A stretch of DNA of 10,696 nt from CAYZEE01 sp964477485 (GCA_964477485.1 CAYZEE010000036.1:1-10696); one strand, 5' to 3'; shown: positions 1 through 6,402, numbered from the stretch's first letter. The notes: generated from the sequence alone by a model not told the origin. Program-made: numbers and translations.

Positions 1-39
1 TAAATTGTGTTCAACTTAGTCTATCATACCTGTCTGATT

Positions 40-405
40 TTATGGGTACATTATAGCTGCTTGTCTAACTGTTTTAACGCGATCTTTCGATAATCTTTCA
101 AAATCTTCAAGAACGTCAGGGCTTTCTGGATAATCGCTTAAAGCAAAGGTTGCATATCTTCTCACCTGACGGTGGGTATCATAAGAAAATCCTCTAATCA
201 TGTCCTTCATAGATTGGGAGTGAAATTTTCGGGCAGCTCTAATTATACCTACCTTAAGCGTAAAATCTCCTTCTTGTCTTGCCAAAGATAATAAATACGA
301 TTCAGCCTCACTACGAGGAATCACTTCTCCTCTCTCTGCCAAAATAAACTCGTATCTTCTTCTGTACGGAGGAGTAAATCCACCCTCTATTCGGATCATT
401 ACCAT
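40..405 (-). CDS. Small HEAT-repeat-like protein
   Basis: A 121-residue protein rich in charged residues. The C-terminal third (about residues 78-117) reads as amphipathic helical repeats resembling HEAT/PBS-lyase-like units, with pattern VRRYATFALSD then SPDVLEDFERLSKD then VKTVRQAAI. Such repeats are protein-binding scaffolds; no catalytic motif, signal peptide or membrane segment is visible. The N-terminal 30 residues are basic and aromatic. The start ATG at 405 is supported by a near-consensus promoter (TTGAAA-17-TATAAT) ending 7 nt before it, implying a leaderless mRNA; a second in-frame ATG lies two codons on. The gene follows the AbrB-like gene on the same strand but has its own promoter. 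Function unknown; the HEAT assignment is by eye and could be generic alpha-helical repeat. Confidence 0.6.
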   Translation of the reverse strand: MVMIRIEGGFTPPYRRRYEFILAERGEVIPRSEAESYLLSLARQEGDFTLKVGIIRAARKFHSQSMKDMIRGFSYDTHRQVRRYATFALSDYPESPDVLEDFERLSKDRVKTVRQAAIMYP

Positions 406-412
406 ACGGGGA

Positions 413-441
413 ATTATATGCTATGGAATTTTTCTTTTCAA
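413..441 (-). promoter_or_regulatory. Promoter of the HEAT-like gene
   Basis: On the minus strand, TTGAAA (complement of 436-441), a 17-nt spacer, and TATAAT (complement of 413-418). The -10 ends 7 nt before the ATG at 405, so the predicted +1 falls at or next to the start codon (leaderless). The promoter lies wholly within the gap after the AbrB-like stop codon. Confidence 0.7.
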
Positions 442-454
442 GAAGATAGAAATT

Positions 455-616
455 TCACCAATCTTTTTCTTCGCGTTTGCGGATGATTATTTTCTTTCCC
501 TTTTTGTCCGGTTCGATCCAAACCGACGTTACGCCATCCATCCCAAGATTTCTTAGCATTTTTTTATCCAAAGTCACACAAACCGAGTAACCGACTCTAA
601 AAATTTTCCTAACCAC
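455..616 (-). CDS. AbrB/MazE-type (SpoVT-AbrB) DNA-binding protein, 53 aa
   Basis: Starts at GTG (616) and ends at TGA (455-457). It encodes 53 residues beginning VVRKIFRVGYSVCVTLDKKM and continuing with LRNLGMDGVTSVWIE and a basic tail ending REEKDW. The pattern [RK]K[IV]x[RK]xG[NY]SxxVTLxKxxLxxLGxxxGxxVxVE is that of the swapped-hairpin AbrB/MazE antitoxin and transition-state regulator fold; here the usual GNS is GYS. A strong Shine-Dalgarno (AGGAGGG, about 623-630) sits 8 nt upstream, making this the clearest SD-led gene in the window. No toxin gene (MazF/PemK) is adjacent, so it may be an orphan antitoxin-type or stand-alone regulator. It is divergent from topA, and a perfect 20-bp palindrome lies between its promoter and start, which suggests autoregulation (inference). 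Confidence 0.75.
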   Translation of the reverse strand: MVRKIFRVGYSVCVTLDKKMLRNLGMDGVTSVWIEPDKKGKKIIIRKREEKDW

Positions 617-646
617 TTTTTCAACCCTCCTATCTTTTACTGGTTT

Positions 647-666
647 CGTACTAACAGGTTAGTACG
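647..666. promoter_or_regulatory. 20-bp perfect palindrome, candidate operator
   Basis: CGTACTAAC-AG-GTTAGTACG, two perfect 9-bp arms with a 2-bp centre. It lies at about +1 to +20 of the predicted minus-strand promoter of the AbrB-like gene. Related half-sites occur nearby: GTACTA at 706-711 and AGTATT/AATACT (677-682 / 689-694). Binding by the AbrB-like product is inferred, not shown. Confidence 0.6.
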
Positions 667-671
667 CAATA

Positions 672-700
672 AGCATAGTATTTATTTTAATACTTGACAA
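672..700 (-). promoter_or_regulatory. Promoter of the AbrB-like gene
   Basis: Minus strand: TTGTCA (complement of 695-700), 17-nt spacer, TATGCT (complement of 672-677). Predicted +1 is near 665, inside the 647-666 palindrome. The spacer contains the inverted repeat AGTATT-N6-AATACT (677-694). Confidence 0.55.
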
Positions 701-724
701 GTCGTGTACTATTTAAAATACAAT
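694..724 (+). promoter_or_regulatory. Candidate topA promoter
   Basis: Consensus -35 TTGACA at 694-699 with TACAAT at 719-724 (19-nt spacer, longer than ideal); TAAAAT at 714-719 is a less likely alternative -10. Its -35 overlaps the -35 of the divergent AbrB-like promoter by five bases. A 5' leader of about 45 nt, very A-rich and without an obvious Shine-Dalgarno, would precede the ATG at 778. Confidence 0.5.
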
Positions 725-777
725 AGTGAAAAGCATCAAGAGAAAAACAACAGAAAGAAATAAATAAAAAATAAATT

Positions 778-2961
778 ATGAAAATTTTAGTAGTTGTTGA
801 GTCGCCGACTAAGGCAAGGACTTTACGCAGGTTTTTGGGCAGTGATTATGAGATAAAAGCTTCGATGGGACATGTTATGGATTTGCCCAAAAGCACACTG
901 GGAGTCGATACAGAGCATAATTTCACTCCTGATTACCAGATTGTTGAAGGGAAAAAGAAAGTTATCTCAGATCTTAAAACAGCAGGCAGAAATGTTGATA
1001 CTATAATTCTGGCAACAGATCCTGATAGGGAAGGAGAAGCTATCGCGGCGCACATTGCACAGATATTAAAAAAAGAAAGAAAAGATGTCTCTAGTTTTAA
1101 AAGGATTGTTTTTCATGAGATTACTAAAGAGGCAATTGATGATGCGTTGAAGAATCCTCAAGATATTGATGAGGCATTGGTTGATGCCCAGACTGCCAGA
1201 AGAGTTTTGGACAGACTTGTTGGATATAAAATCTCGCCGATTTTGTGGCAAAAAATAAGACGGGGATTGTCTGCAGGTCGCGTTCAGTCAGTTGCGTTAA
1301 GACTTATCGTTGAAAGAGAAAGAGAAATAGAGAAGTTTAAAAAAGAAAAGTATTGGACAATTTCAGCGATTCTGGAGAATAGCGCTGAGGTCGCTTCCGA
1401 AAATTTTCGTGTTCAAAACGCGGGAAACTTTTCATCAAAAATAGCAACTGAAGAAGACGCAAAATTGAACAGCGAAAATTTTGAAAGCTCCCCGCGTTCT
1501 TCAAGAACAGAGTTTGAACTTATAGAAATGAATGGAGAAAAAATAGAAATCCAGAAAACTTTTGATTTATATGATGGACAATACAGGATTAGCAAAACCA
1601 TAATCGAAAGTCTGGAAAAAGCCAAGAAAATTGTTGGAGACTTAAAGACAAAAAAATTCAATGTCGCGGATATTTTGAAAAAAGAAATAAAAAGAAGTCC
1701 CGTTCCTCCTTTTACCACATCAACTCTTCAACAGGAAGCAAGCCGCAGGCTTGGATTTTCGGGGAAACGCACAATGACGATTGCCCAAAAATTGTACGAG
1801 GAAGGATATATCACATATCATAGGACCGACTCGGTCGCTATGGCAAAAGTGGCCATGCAAAGCACAAGGAAATATATTGAAAAAGAGTTTGGAGGGAAAT
1901 ATGTTCCAGAACAGCCCAGATTTTACAAAACCCGGCAAAAACTGGCTCAGGAGGCGCATGAAGCAATTCGTCCAACAAAGGTGAGCGAAAACTCTATACG
2001 CCAAATAGGCGGACGAAGTTCAAAATTAGGAAACGACGCGTTACGTTTGTATGAGCTTATTTGGAAAAGGGCAGTCGCGAGCCAGATGACAGATGCTGTT
2101 ATCGAATCGACGGCGGTAATTGTCGATTCCACTTCAGAAAACTCGCAGCGTTCAGCAAATCAGAGCATCGGAGAGTCTGGTTCACCGAGTTTTCCGAAGT
2201 ATCGGCTCAAGGCGAATGGGTCGGTTTTGATATTTGATGGGTTCTTAAAGGTTAATCCTCAAGCAATAAACGACAATATGTTACCTGAATTTAAAACGGG
2301 GGAAGAGCTGGTTACGAAAGACATTTTGGAGAAAGAACATGAAACCCCGCCCCCGCCAAGATATAATGATGCGTCTTTGGTTGCCACGCTTGAGGAAAAA
2401 GGAATTGGCAGACCATCAACTTATGCGACGATAATTTCAACAATTGAGTCGAGGCAATATATCGAAAGACTTGAAGGACGGTTTGTGCCAACGCCTGTTG
2501 GAATAACAGTAAATGATTTTCTGGTTAAAAATTTTTCGACAATTGACGATGTCCCTTTTACTGCCGCAATGGAAGATGAGCTTGATGCGATTGCGCATGA
2601 AAAAAAAGAATGGGCGCCGGTTATAAAAAATTTTTATACTCCATTTGAAAAAATTCTTGAGAATGTTAAAACTGCGGATAGAGTAAAAATTGAGGCCGAG
2701 AGAACTAATGAGAAATGTCCCAAGTGCGGAGAGGATCTTGTAATTCGCATTGGAAAATTTGGCAAATTCGTATCCTGCAGCACTTTTCCTAAATGTAATT
2801 TTACAAAGCCATATGCCGAAGAGACCGGATTTACCTGTCCTAATGATGGAGGAAAAATTATACTCAAAAAATCAAAAAAAGGCCGGTATTTTTATGGATG
2901 CTCAAATTATCCAGCTTGCACATTTGCCGCATGGAAGTTGCAAGACATCAAGAAAGAATAA
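778..2961 (+). CDS. topA: DNA topoisomerase I (type IA)
   Basis: A 727-residue type IA topoisomerase that relaxes negative supercoils by single-strand passage. Toprim domain at residues 1-115 carries E8 (VVVESPTKA) and the DPDRE acidic triad D81/D83/E85. The catalytic domain has the SAGRVQSVALRL motif (165-176) and active-site Y347 with R349 in YITYHRTDS. EEKGIGRPSTYA (539-550) is the usual conserved block. The C-terminus has one complete four-Cys zinc finger (C647, C650, C667, C673) and a second with only three Cys (C687, C708, C714), Asp690 replacing the fourth, a common family variant. Two low-complexity Ser/Asn-rich insertions (about 201-244 and 451-474) interrupt positions where relatives have short linkers; both are bounded by inverted repeats in DNA. 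Start ATG 778 fits the Toprim N-terminus exactly. Confidence 0.98.
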   Translation: MKILVVVESPTKARTLRRFLGSDYEIKASMGHVMDLPKSTLGVDTEHNFTPDYQIVEGKKKVISDLKTAGRNVDTIILATDPDREGEAIAAHIAQILKKERKDVSSFKRIVFHEITKEAIDDALKNPQDIDEALVDAQTARRVLDRLVGYKISPILWQKIRRGLSAGRVQSVALRLIVEREREIEKFKKEKYWTISAILENSAEVASENFRVQNAGNFSSKIATEEDAKLNSENFESSPRSSRTEFELIEMNGEKIEIQKTFDLYDGQYRISKTIIESLEKAKKIVGDLKTKKFNVADILKKEIKRSPVPPFTTSTLQQEASRRLGFSGKRTMTIAQKLYEEGYITYHRTDSVAMAKVAMQSTRKYIEKEFGGKYVPEQPRFYKTRQKLAQEAHEAIRPTKVSENSIRQIGGRSSKLGNDALRLYELIWKRAVASQMTDAVIESTAVIVDSTSENSQRSANQSIGESGSPSFPKYRLKANGSVLIFDGFLKVNPQAINDNMLPEFKTGEELVTKDILEKEHETPPPPRYNDASLVATLEEKGIGRPSTYATIISTIESRQYIERLEGRFVPTPVGITVNDFLVKNFSTIDDVPFTAAMEDELDAIAHEKKEWAPVIKNFYTPFEKILENVKTADRVKIEAERTNEKCPKCGEDLVIRIGKFGKFVSCSTFPKCNFTKPYAEETGFTCPNDGGKIILKKSKKGRYFYGCSNYPACTFAAWKLQDIKKE
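1391..1512. repeat. In-frame palindromic insertion 1 within topA
   Basis: Segment encoding roughly residues 205-245 of TopA, a low-complexity Ser/Asn/Glu stretch absent from the family core. It contains a perfect 12-bp palindrome CGAAAATTTTCG (1398-1409), inverted arms AACGCGGG (1417-1424) and CCCGCGTT (1491-1498) that extend imperfectly inward, and a direct repeat CGAAAATTTT (1398-1407 and 1473-1482). The reading frame stays open. Boundaries are approximate. Confidence 0.5.
2132..2199. repeat. In-frame palindromic insertion 2 within topA
   Basis: A 68-bp segment bounded by 14-bp inverted arms, CTTCAGAAAACTCG (2132-2145) and CGAGTTTTCCGAAG (2186-2199), matching at 13 of 14 positions. It encodes a Ser/Asn/Gly-rich stretch (about residues 451-474) between two conserved TopA strands where relatives have only a short turn. 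The left arm recalls the CGAAAATTTT motif of insertion 1. Confidence 0.55.
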
Positions 2962-2971
2962 ATTTTAAAGT

Positions 2972-2989
2972 AAAATCTTAGAAGATTTT
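2972..2989. terminator. Weak bidirectional stem-loop between convergent genes
   Basis: AAAATCTT-AG-AAGATTTT is a perfect 18-bp palindrome straddling the stop of the minus-strand DUF457-like gene and 10 nt after the topA stop. The stem is AT-rich and lacks a proper T-run on either side, so termination would be weak; the role is inferred from its position. Confidence 0.3.
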
Positions 2990-3421
2990 GGCAACAATCA
3001 CCAGTAGTACAAGAATTACAATCTGATTTGTTACTCCCCACGGTCTGTCCAGTTGATTGTCAAACAATTTCTGGAATTTGTAGAAAGGTTTAAACAATTT
3101 TATGCCAAAGAACTGCCATGGAGCTGTTAACCAGTCGAATGATTGAGCCACAACAATTATCAAAAACGCGTATGCAAGATTAGTTTGAGGAAACAAGAGA
3201 GTAATTATCAGATATGAGAGCACAAATCCAATAACTACATCGCTGGCTGCTTCAATTATTGCCCCAATCCTGTTTTTTCCTTTTACACTTGTCGCCTCAT
3301 TCCAATGCGGAAAAGCATCAGCTGCCACATGAGAAGCAAGAACTATTGGAACTGCCAGGGCAGGGTTTCCGACTTTTGCAGCAATTACAGTACCTATTAT
3401 CGCATGACCGGTTGCAGTCAT
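2978..3421 (-). CDS. Integral membrane protein, DUF457/YdjM-like
   Basis: 147 residues from the chosen ATG at 3421. The family-like N-terminus TGHAIIGT is followed by a hydrophobic helix, then SHVAADAFPHWN with H31, D35 and H39 (plus H6 earlier), resembling the histidine/aspartate pattern of DUF457 putative membrane-bound metal-dependent hydrolases. Hydrophobic segments lie at about 8-33, 58-78, 82-98 and 131-146. The longest reading frame starts 8 codons earlier at 3445, but that ATG lies upstream of the -10 box (TATACT, complement of 3434-3439), so 3421 is preferred. It is divergent from the DUF5667-like gene and convergent with topA (16 bp apart). The hydrolase activity is a family label only; substrate unknown. 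Confidence 0.7.
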   Translation of the reverse strand: MTATGHAIIGTVIAAKVGNPALAVPIVLASHVAADAFPHWNEATSVKGKNRIGAIIEAASDVVIGFVLSYLIITLLFPQTNLAYAFLIIVVAQSFDWLTAPWQFFGIKLFKPFYKFQKLFDNQLDRPWGVTNQIVILVLLVIVAKIF

Positions 3422-3433
3422 AGAATATGATTT

Positions 3434-3462
3434 AGTATAGAACATAAGACATCAAGTATCAA
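3434..3462 (-). promoter_or_regulatory. Promoter of the DUF457-like gene
   Basis: Minus strand TTGATA (complement of 3457-3462), 17-nt spacer, TATACT (complement of 3434-3439). The -10 ends 12 nt before the ATG at 3421, leaving a leader of about 5 nt. Its -35 is 4 bp from the -35 of the divergent promoter. Confidence 0.6.
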
Positions 3463-3466
3463 GAGC

Positions 3467-3496
3467 TTGACAAGCCCAAAACTTCATGATCATAAT
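3467..3496 (+). promoter_or_regulatory. Promoter of the DUF5667-like gene
   Basis: TTGACA (3467-3472), 18-nt spacer, CATAAT (3491-3496). The -10 ends 5 nt before the GTG at 3502, so transcription should start at or within one base of the start codon. There is no room for a Shine-Dalgarno. Confidence 0.65.
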
Positions 3497-3501
3497 AAGA
3501 T

Positions 3502-4512
3502 GTGGGAAAAAGAATTACATTTTCCTCAATCGCTGTTTTTGTTTTAATTCTGGTTTTTACCTCTCCAGCGTATTCTTACAACCAAAGACTGGTTTTAGGG
3601 GTATCAACAGGGAGCGCAGTCCCGCAAATTCCTCCGACAACAGAAGGGCCGGGGCTTATCCTGCCCGATAGTCCATTCTTCTTTCTTGATGAAATAAAAC
3701 AAGCTGTTCGTTTATTCTTTGCCTTCACTCCGGAGGCAAAAGCGCAGGTGCATACTGCAATCGCGGGAGAAAGATTGGCAGAACTTCGTTTTATGCTGGC
3801 AAGACAAAATCAAAATGGAATTCAGATAGACCTTCAGGGAATCTCCGATAATCTCAGGATCGCAGCTTCGGATTTAACTATGGCTCAGCTTTCGGGAAGA
3901 AACGTTTCTGCAATTGCGCAGGAGATAAATGATAATATCAAGAGAAAACAGGAGGTACTTGATATACTGGAAAGCCAGTCCAGTGGCGAATTAAAAGCAC
4001 AGGTGGAAGCTGTGCAGACATCGCTTTTTGATTCAAAAATAAAGGTTGAAAACGCACTGCCTCAAAGCCAGATAAGTACTGAAATAACGTACGATTTGAA
4101 CCGGCAAATACAGGAGAGAGTGACAAACGCTTCAAATTCCGCAAACGAACTTACAGTCGGCTTAGACGAGCTGAATAAGGAAGCAAGTGACGCAGCAAAA
4201 GAAGCACTTAAAAATAGGGAAGAGGTGCTGAATAAAGCGATTGAGGAGAAAAATGGCGCACTTAAGAGAGTTGATGAGACACTTTTAGAGCAGGAAAAGG
4301 CAAAACAGAAAAAATTATTAGAGGTACAGGGACAAGCGGCAGAGAGAGCAAAAGAGGCGGTTGAAAAAGCGCAAGAGGCAGCGATAGAGTTTGAACAAAC
4401 ACAACAAGAGGTTGATAAAATAGAGCAGCAAACAGTCGGCGGGAATACCTCACACAATAGTTCGGGTGGCGAAAGTAACAGTAGTCCGGAAAACAGTGGC
4501 GGCAAAGATTAG
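3502..4512 (+). CDS. Secreted DUF5667-domain protein with coiled-coil tail
   Basis: 336 residues, GTG start. A signal peptide covers about residues 1-25 (basic MGKR, hydrophobic core AVFVLILVF, likely cleavage after AYS). After a Pro-rich linker, residues 50-150 resemble DUF5667: PGLILPDSPFFFLDEIKQ, then LFFAFTPEAKAQ and GERLAELRFML, a helical domain seen in exported proteins of CPR and some other bacteria. Residues about 220-312 are Ala/Glu/Lys-rich with heptad character, predicted coiled coil. The end (313-336) is a Ser/Gly/Asn-rich flexible tail. No membrane anchor follows the signal peptide and no sortase motif is seen, so it is probably periplasmic or released, though the hydrophobic N-terminus could stay as an anchor. 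Biological role unknown. Confidence 0.75.
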   Translation: MGKRITFSSIAVFVLILVFTSPAYSYNQRLVLGVSTGSAVPQIPPTTEGPGLILPDSPFFFLDEIKQAVRLFFAFTPEAKAQVHTAIAGERLAELRFMLARQNQNGIQIDLQGISDNLRIAASDLTMAQLSGRNVSAIAQEINDNIKRKQEVLDILESQSSGELKAQVEAVQTSLFDSKIKVENALPQSQISTEITYDLNRQIQERVTNASNSANELTVGLDELNKEASDAAKEALKNREEVLNKAIEEKNGALKRVDETLLEQEKAKQKKLLEVQGQAAERAKEAVEKAQEAAIEFEQTQQEVDKIEQQTVGGNTSHNSSGGESNSSPENSGGKD

Positions 4513-4534
4513 CCCCAGATGGAGCTGGTTAGTG

Positions 4535-4540
4535 TATAAT
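4535..4540 (+). promoter_or_regulatory. -10 box of the trmH-like gene
   Basis: Perfect TATAAT followed by 7 nt and then the ATG at 4548, implying a leaderless mRNA. No convincing -35 is visible at the expected distance (about 4512-4517). Confidence 0.55.
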
Positions 4541-4547
4541 ATGCCTC

Positions 4548-5084
4548 ATGAAGCTTGGAGCCAGAGAGCTTAGAACGACAATTCCGAAAAAAGAGGATTT
4601 AAAGAAAATAAAAAAGAACCCGATTTATTTTATTCTCGACAATGTCTTGGATACATATAATGTGGGTGGTATTTTCCGCTTGGCTGATGCAGTTTCCGCA
4701 AAACAGATATTACTGTGCGGTGAAACCGAGACCCCGCCTAATACCCGGATAAAGAAAGCCTCAATAAATACTGTAGAATGGGTAAGCTGGAGCTATTCAA
4801 AAACAGCAATTTCCGCAATTAAAAATTTAAAATCAAAAAATAGAGAGTTAACAGTAGTCGCTATTGAGCAAAACAAGAAAAGTATTCCATACGATAAAAT
4901 TGGTTATAAATTTCCTGTTGCTTTTGTAGTTGGGCATGAAACTACTGGTGTTTCGGAAGAGGTTTTGGACATCGCTGACTATATTTCGGAAATTCCGATG
5001 TGGGGAGTCAATAAAAGCTTGAATGTTATAGTTTCCTTGGGGGTAGTGCTTTTTGAAGCAACTAAGAACCTTCACCGAAACTGA
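4548..5084 (+). CDS. SpoU/TrmH-family RNA 2'-O-methyltransferase
   Basis: 178 residues, the size of a minimal SPOUT catalytic domain without extra RNA-binding extensions. The three SpoU motifs are in order: motif 1 NVLDTYNVGGIFRLADA (residues 32-48, with N and R), motif 2 FVVGHETTGVSEEVL (126-140, the GxExxG element), and motif 3 IPMWGVNKSLNVIVSLGVVL (148-167, with SLN). This trefoil-knot fold transfers a methyl group from SAM to a ribose 2'-OH in tRNA or rRNA; the target base cannot be told from sequence alone. The start at 4548 is set by TATAAT-N7-ATG. It ends in TGA and overlaps the last 23 bp of the convergent histidine kinase gene. It could be TrmL-, TrmH- or RlmB-like, so no symbol is given. 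Confidence 0.9.
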   Translation: MKLGARELRTTIPKKEDLKKIKKNPIYFILDNVLDTYNVGGIFRLADAVSAKQILLCGETETPPNTRIKKASINTVEWVSWSYSKTAISAIKNLKSKNRELTVVAIEQNKKSIPYDKIGYKFPVAFVVGHETTGVSEEVLDIADYISEIPMWGVNKSLNVIVSLGVVLFEATKNLHRN

Positions 5085-6318
5085 GAGGTAATTCTACGGT
5101 AAATGTCGTACCTCTTCCTATTTTGCTCTCAATTATTATTTCTCCTCCATGCGCTTCAACAATTTGTTTGGCAATGTAGAGTCCGACTCCAAGGCCACTG
5201 TGACCCTTATCGTCTGATATTCTTTTAAATTTTTCAAATATCCGGTTTTGATCCTCTTGCCTAATACCAATACCTTTATCTTGAATTGTCAATATTGCAT
5301 TTTTTCTTCCTTTCCCGACAGAAATTTTCACCGGTTTGCGATTCCCATACTTAATTGCATTTGAGATAAGGTTTGAAATTACTTGTTCCAGCCTTATTTT
5401 ATCCCAGTTTCCTTCAATTTTTCCGCTGGATTTAAAAATCATCTGGATTTTCATTCTCTTAAGCTGAGCGTCAAACTCTGCCAAAACCTCTCTTATCAAG
5501 GTTGAAAGCTCCATTGGCTCGGGCTCAATGACAAGTCTTCCGGTTGCAACTACAGAAACATCAAGGAGGTCTTTTATAAGGCGAGATAATCTTTCTACCT
5601 GGAGTTCACTTGCTTCAACCAATTTTACCAGTTCATTGCCATCTATGTTTCCCCTATGGGCGCTTCTTAATTTCTTCAAAGTTATTTGAAGATTTAAAAG
5701 CAGAGACGTAAGAGGAGTTCTAATTTCATGAGAGGCAATCGAAAGGAATTCGTCCCTGGTCTCAATCGCTTCCTGGGCCTCTGAAAATAACTTAGCGTTG
5801 TCTACTGCCAGCGCTGCTCTGTCTGCAACCTCATCTATAAAAATTGCGTCGTTTTCGCTATAAGAAAAATTTTTATCCCAAGATCCAATTGTAAGTACCC
5901 CAATTAGTTTATTTCTGTTAATCATCGGGGCGAAAATAAAGGAGTTTAGCTCAAGATTTTTTACAACTTCACGTTCTCTTGGGATGCGGGAAACTGTCCT
6001 TAACCAGCTCTTTGTTGCCTGCCTTATTATTATCGGTCTGCCAAGTTTTGCCGCTTCATAGATAGCCATTTTGTTTCTCGGGTCTGGAGAGAAATTGAAG
6101 AATTCATTTGCGATTTTTTGTTTTTTTCGATTCGAAACTCTTACAGCTACTCTTTTCATCTCCCCTTTTTCATTGATATCAATTATGCAGAAGTCCGCAA
6201 TATTTGTTACTACAAGTTTTGCTACATTTGCAAGGGTAGTGTAGTAGTCAAGAAAAGAAGAAAGGATTTGACCGGTTTCCGCCAGAAATTGAATTCTGTC
6301 TTTTATAAGATACGGCAT
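5062..6318 (-). CDS. Soluble GAF-domain sensor histidine kinase
   Basis: 418 residues from ATG 6318. Residues about 8-180 look like a GAF sensor domain, with strand patterns such as ADFCIIDI and NKLIGVLTIGSW and a following helix. HisKA follows with the H box SIASHEIRTPLTSLLLN; the phospho-acceptor is H197. HATPase_c has the N box LEQVISNLISNAIKYG (about 310-325), G1 DKGIGI (from D347), the F box IFEKFKR, and G2 GLGVGLYIAKQI followed by GRGTTFTVELP. No membrane helix or signal peptide is seen, so it is cytosolic, probably sensing a small ligand or redox state. No response regulator gene is adjacent. The longest frame begins nine codons upstream at 6345, but that ATG lies within the promoter spacer, so 6318 is chosen. 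Convergent 23-bp overlap with the RNA methyltransferase gene. Confidence 0.92.
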   Translation of the reverse strand: MPYLIKDRIQFLAETGQILSSFLDYYTTLANVAKLVVTNIADFCIIDINEKGEMKRVAVRVSNRKKQKIANEFFNFSPDPRNKMAIYEAAKLGRPIIIRQATKSWLRTVSRIPREREVVKNLELNSFIFAPMINRNKLIGVLTIGSWDKNFSYSENDAIFIDEVADRAALAVDNAKLFSEAQEAIETRDEFLSIASHEIRTPLTSLLLNLQITLKKLRSAHRGNIDGNELVKLVEASELQVERLSRLIKDLLDVSVVATGRLVIEPEPMELSTLIREVLAEFDAQLKRMKIQMIFKSSGKIEGNWDKIRLEQVISNLISNAIKYGNRKPVKISVGKGRKNAILTIQDKGIGIRQEDQNRIFEKFKRISDDKGHSGLGVGLYIAKQIVEAHGGEIIIESKIGRGTTFTVELPLSFGEGS

Positions 6319-6324
6319 GGTGCC

Positions 6325-6352
6325 ATGATAGCAGAAAAAAATCATTTGGCAA
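6325..6352 (-). promoter_or_regulatory. Promoter of the histidine kinase gene
   Basis: Minus strand TTGCCA (complement of 6347-6352), 16-nt spacer, TATCAT (complement of 6325-6330), then 6 nt to the ATG at 6318. This predicts a leaderless mRNA and excludes the upstream ATG at 6345, which would lie in the promoter spacer. Confidence 0.6.
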
Positions 6353-6353
6353 G

Positions 6354-6382
6354 TTGCAAAAATCTTTTTAAGGGACTAGAAT
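6354..6382 (+). promoter_or_regulatory. Promoter of the aminotransferase gene
   Basis: TTGCAA (6354-6359), 17-nt spacer, TAGAAT (6377-6382). Predicted +1 is near 6389, giving a leader of about 13 nt. Its -35 is one base from the -35 of the divergent kinase promoter. Confidence 0.6.
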
Positions 6383-6402
6383 AAAGCGGCTTAAACAGGA
6401 TT

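Noticed and set aside
455..616. MazEF-type toxin-antitoxin pair formed with the adjacent HEAT-like gene
   Set aside because: The HEAT-like product has no PemK/MazF or PIN features and has its own promoter after the AbrB-like stop, so a toxin-antitoxin operon is not supported.
1720..2004. Open frames antisense and out of frame within topA
   Set aside because: They lie wholly inside a well-supported conserved gene and show no motifs or upstream signals.
3486..3671. 61-codon plus-strand frame starting just before the DUF5667 gene
   Set aside because: It overlaps the signal peptide region in another frame, is Arg/Cys-rich, and starts inside the promoter.
4062..4505. 147-codon Cys/Ser/Phe-rich minus-strand frame opposite the DUF5667 gene
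   Set aside because: It is the complement of the Ala/Glu/Lys coiled-coil coding region; the composition is a mirror effect, with no start signal.
5082..5084. TGA recoding as glycine (genetic code 25)
   Set aside because: TGA ends both the trmH-like gene and the AbrB-like gene at the expected protein ends, and no in-frame TGA interrupts any gene.
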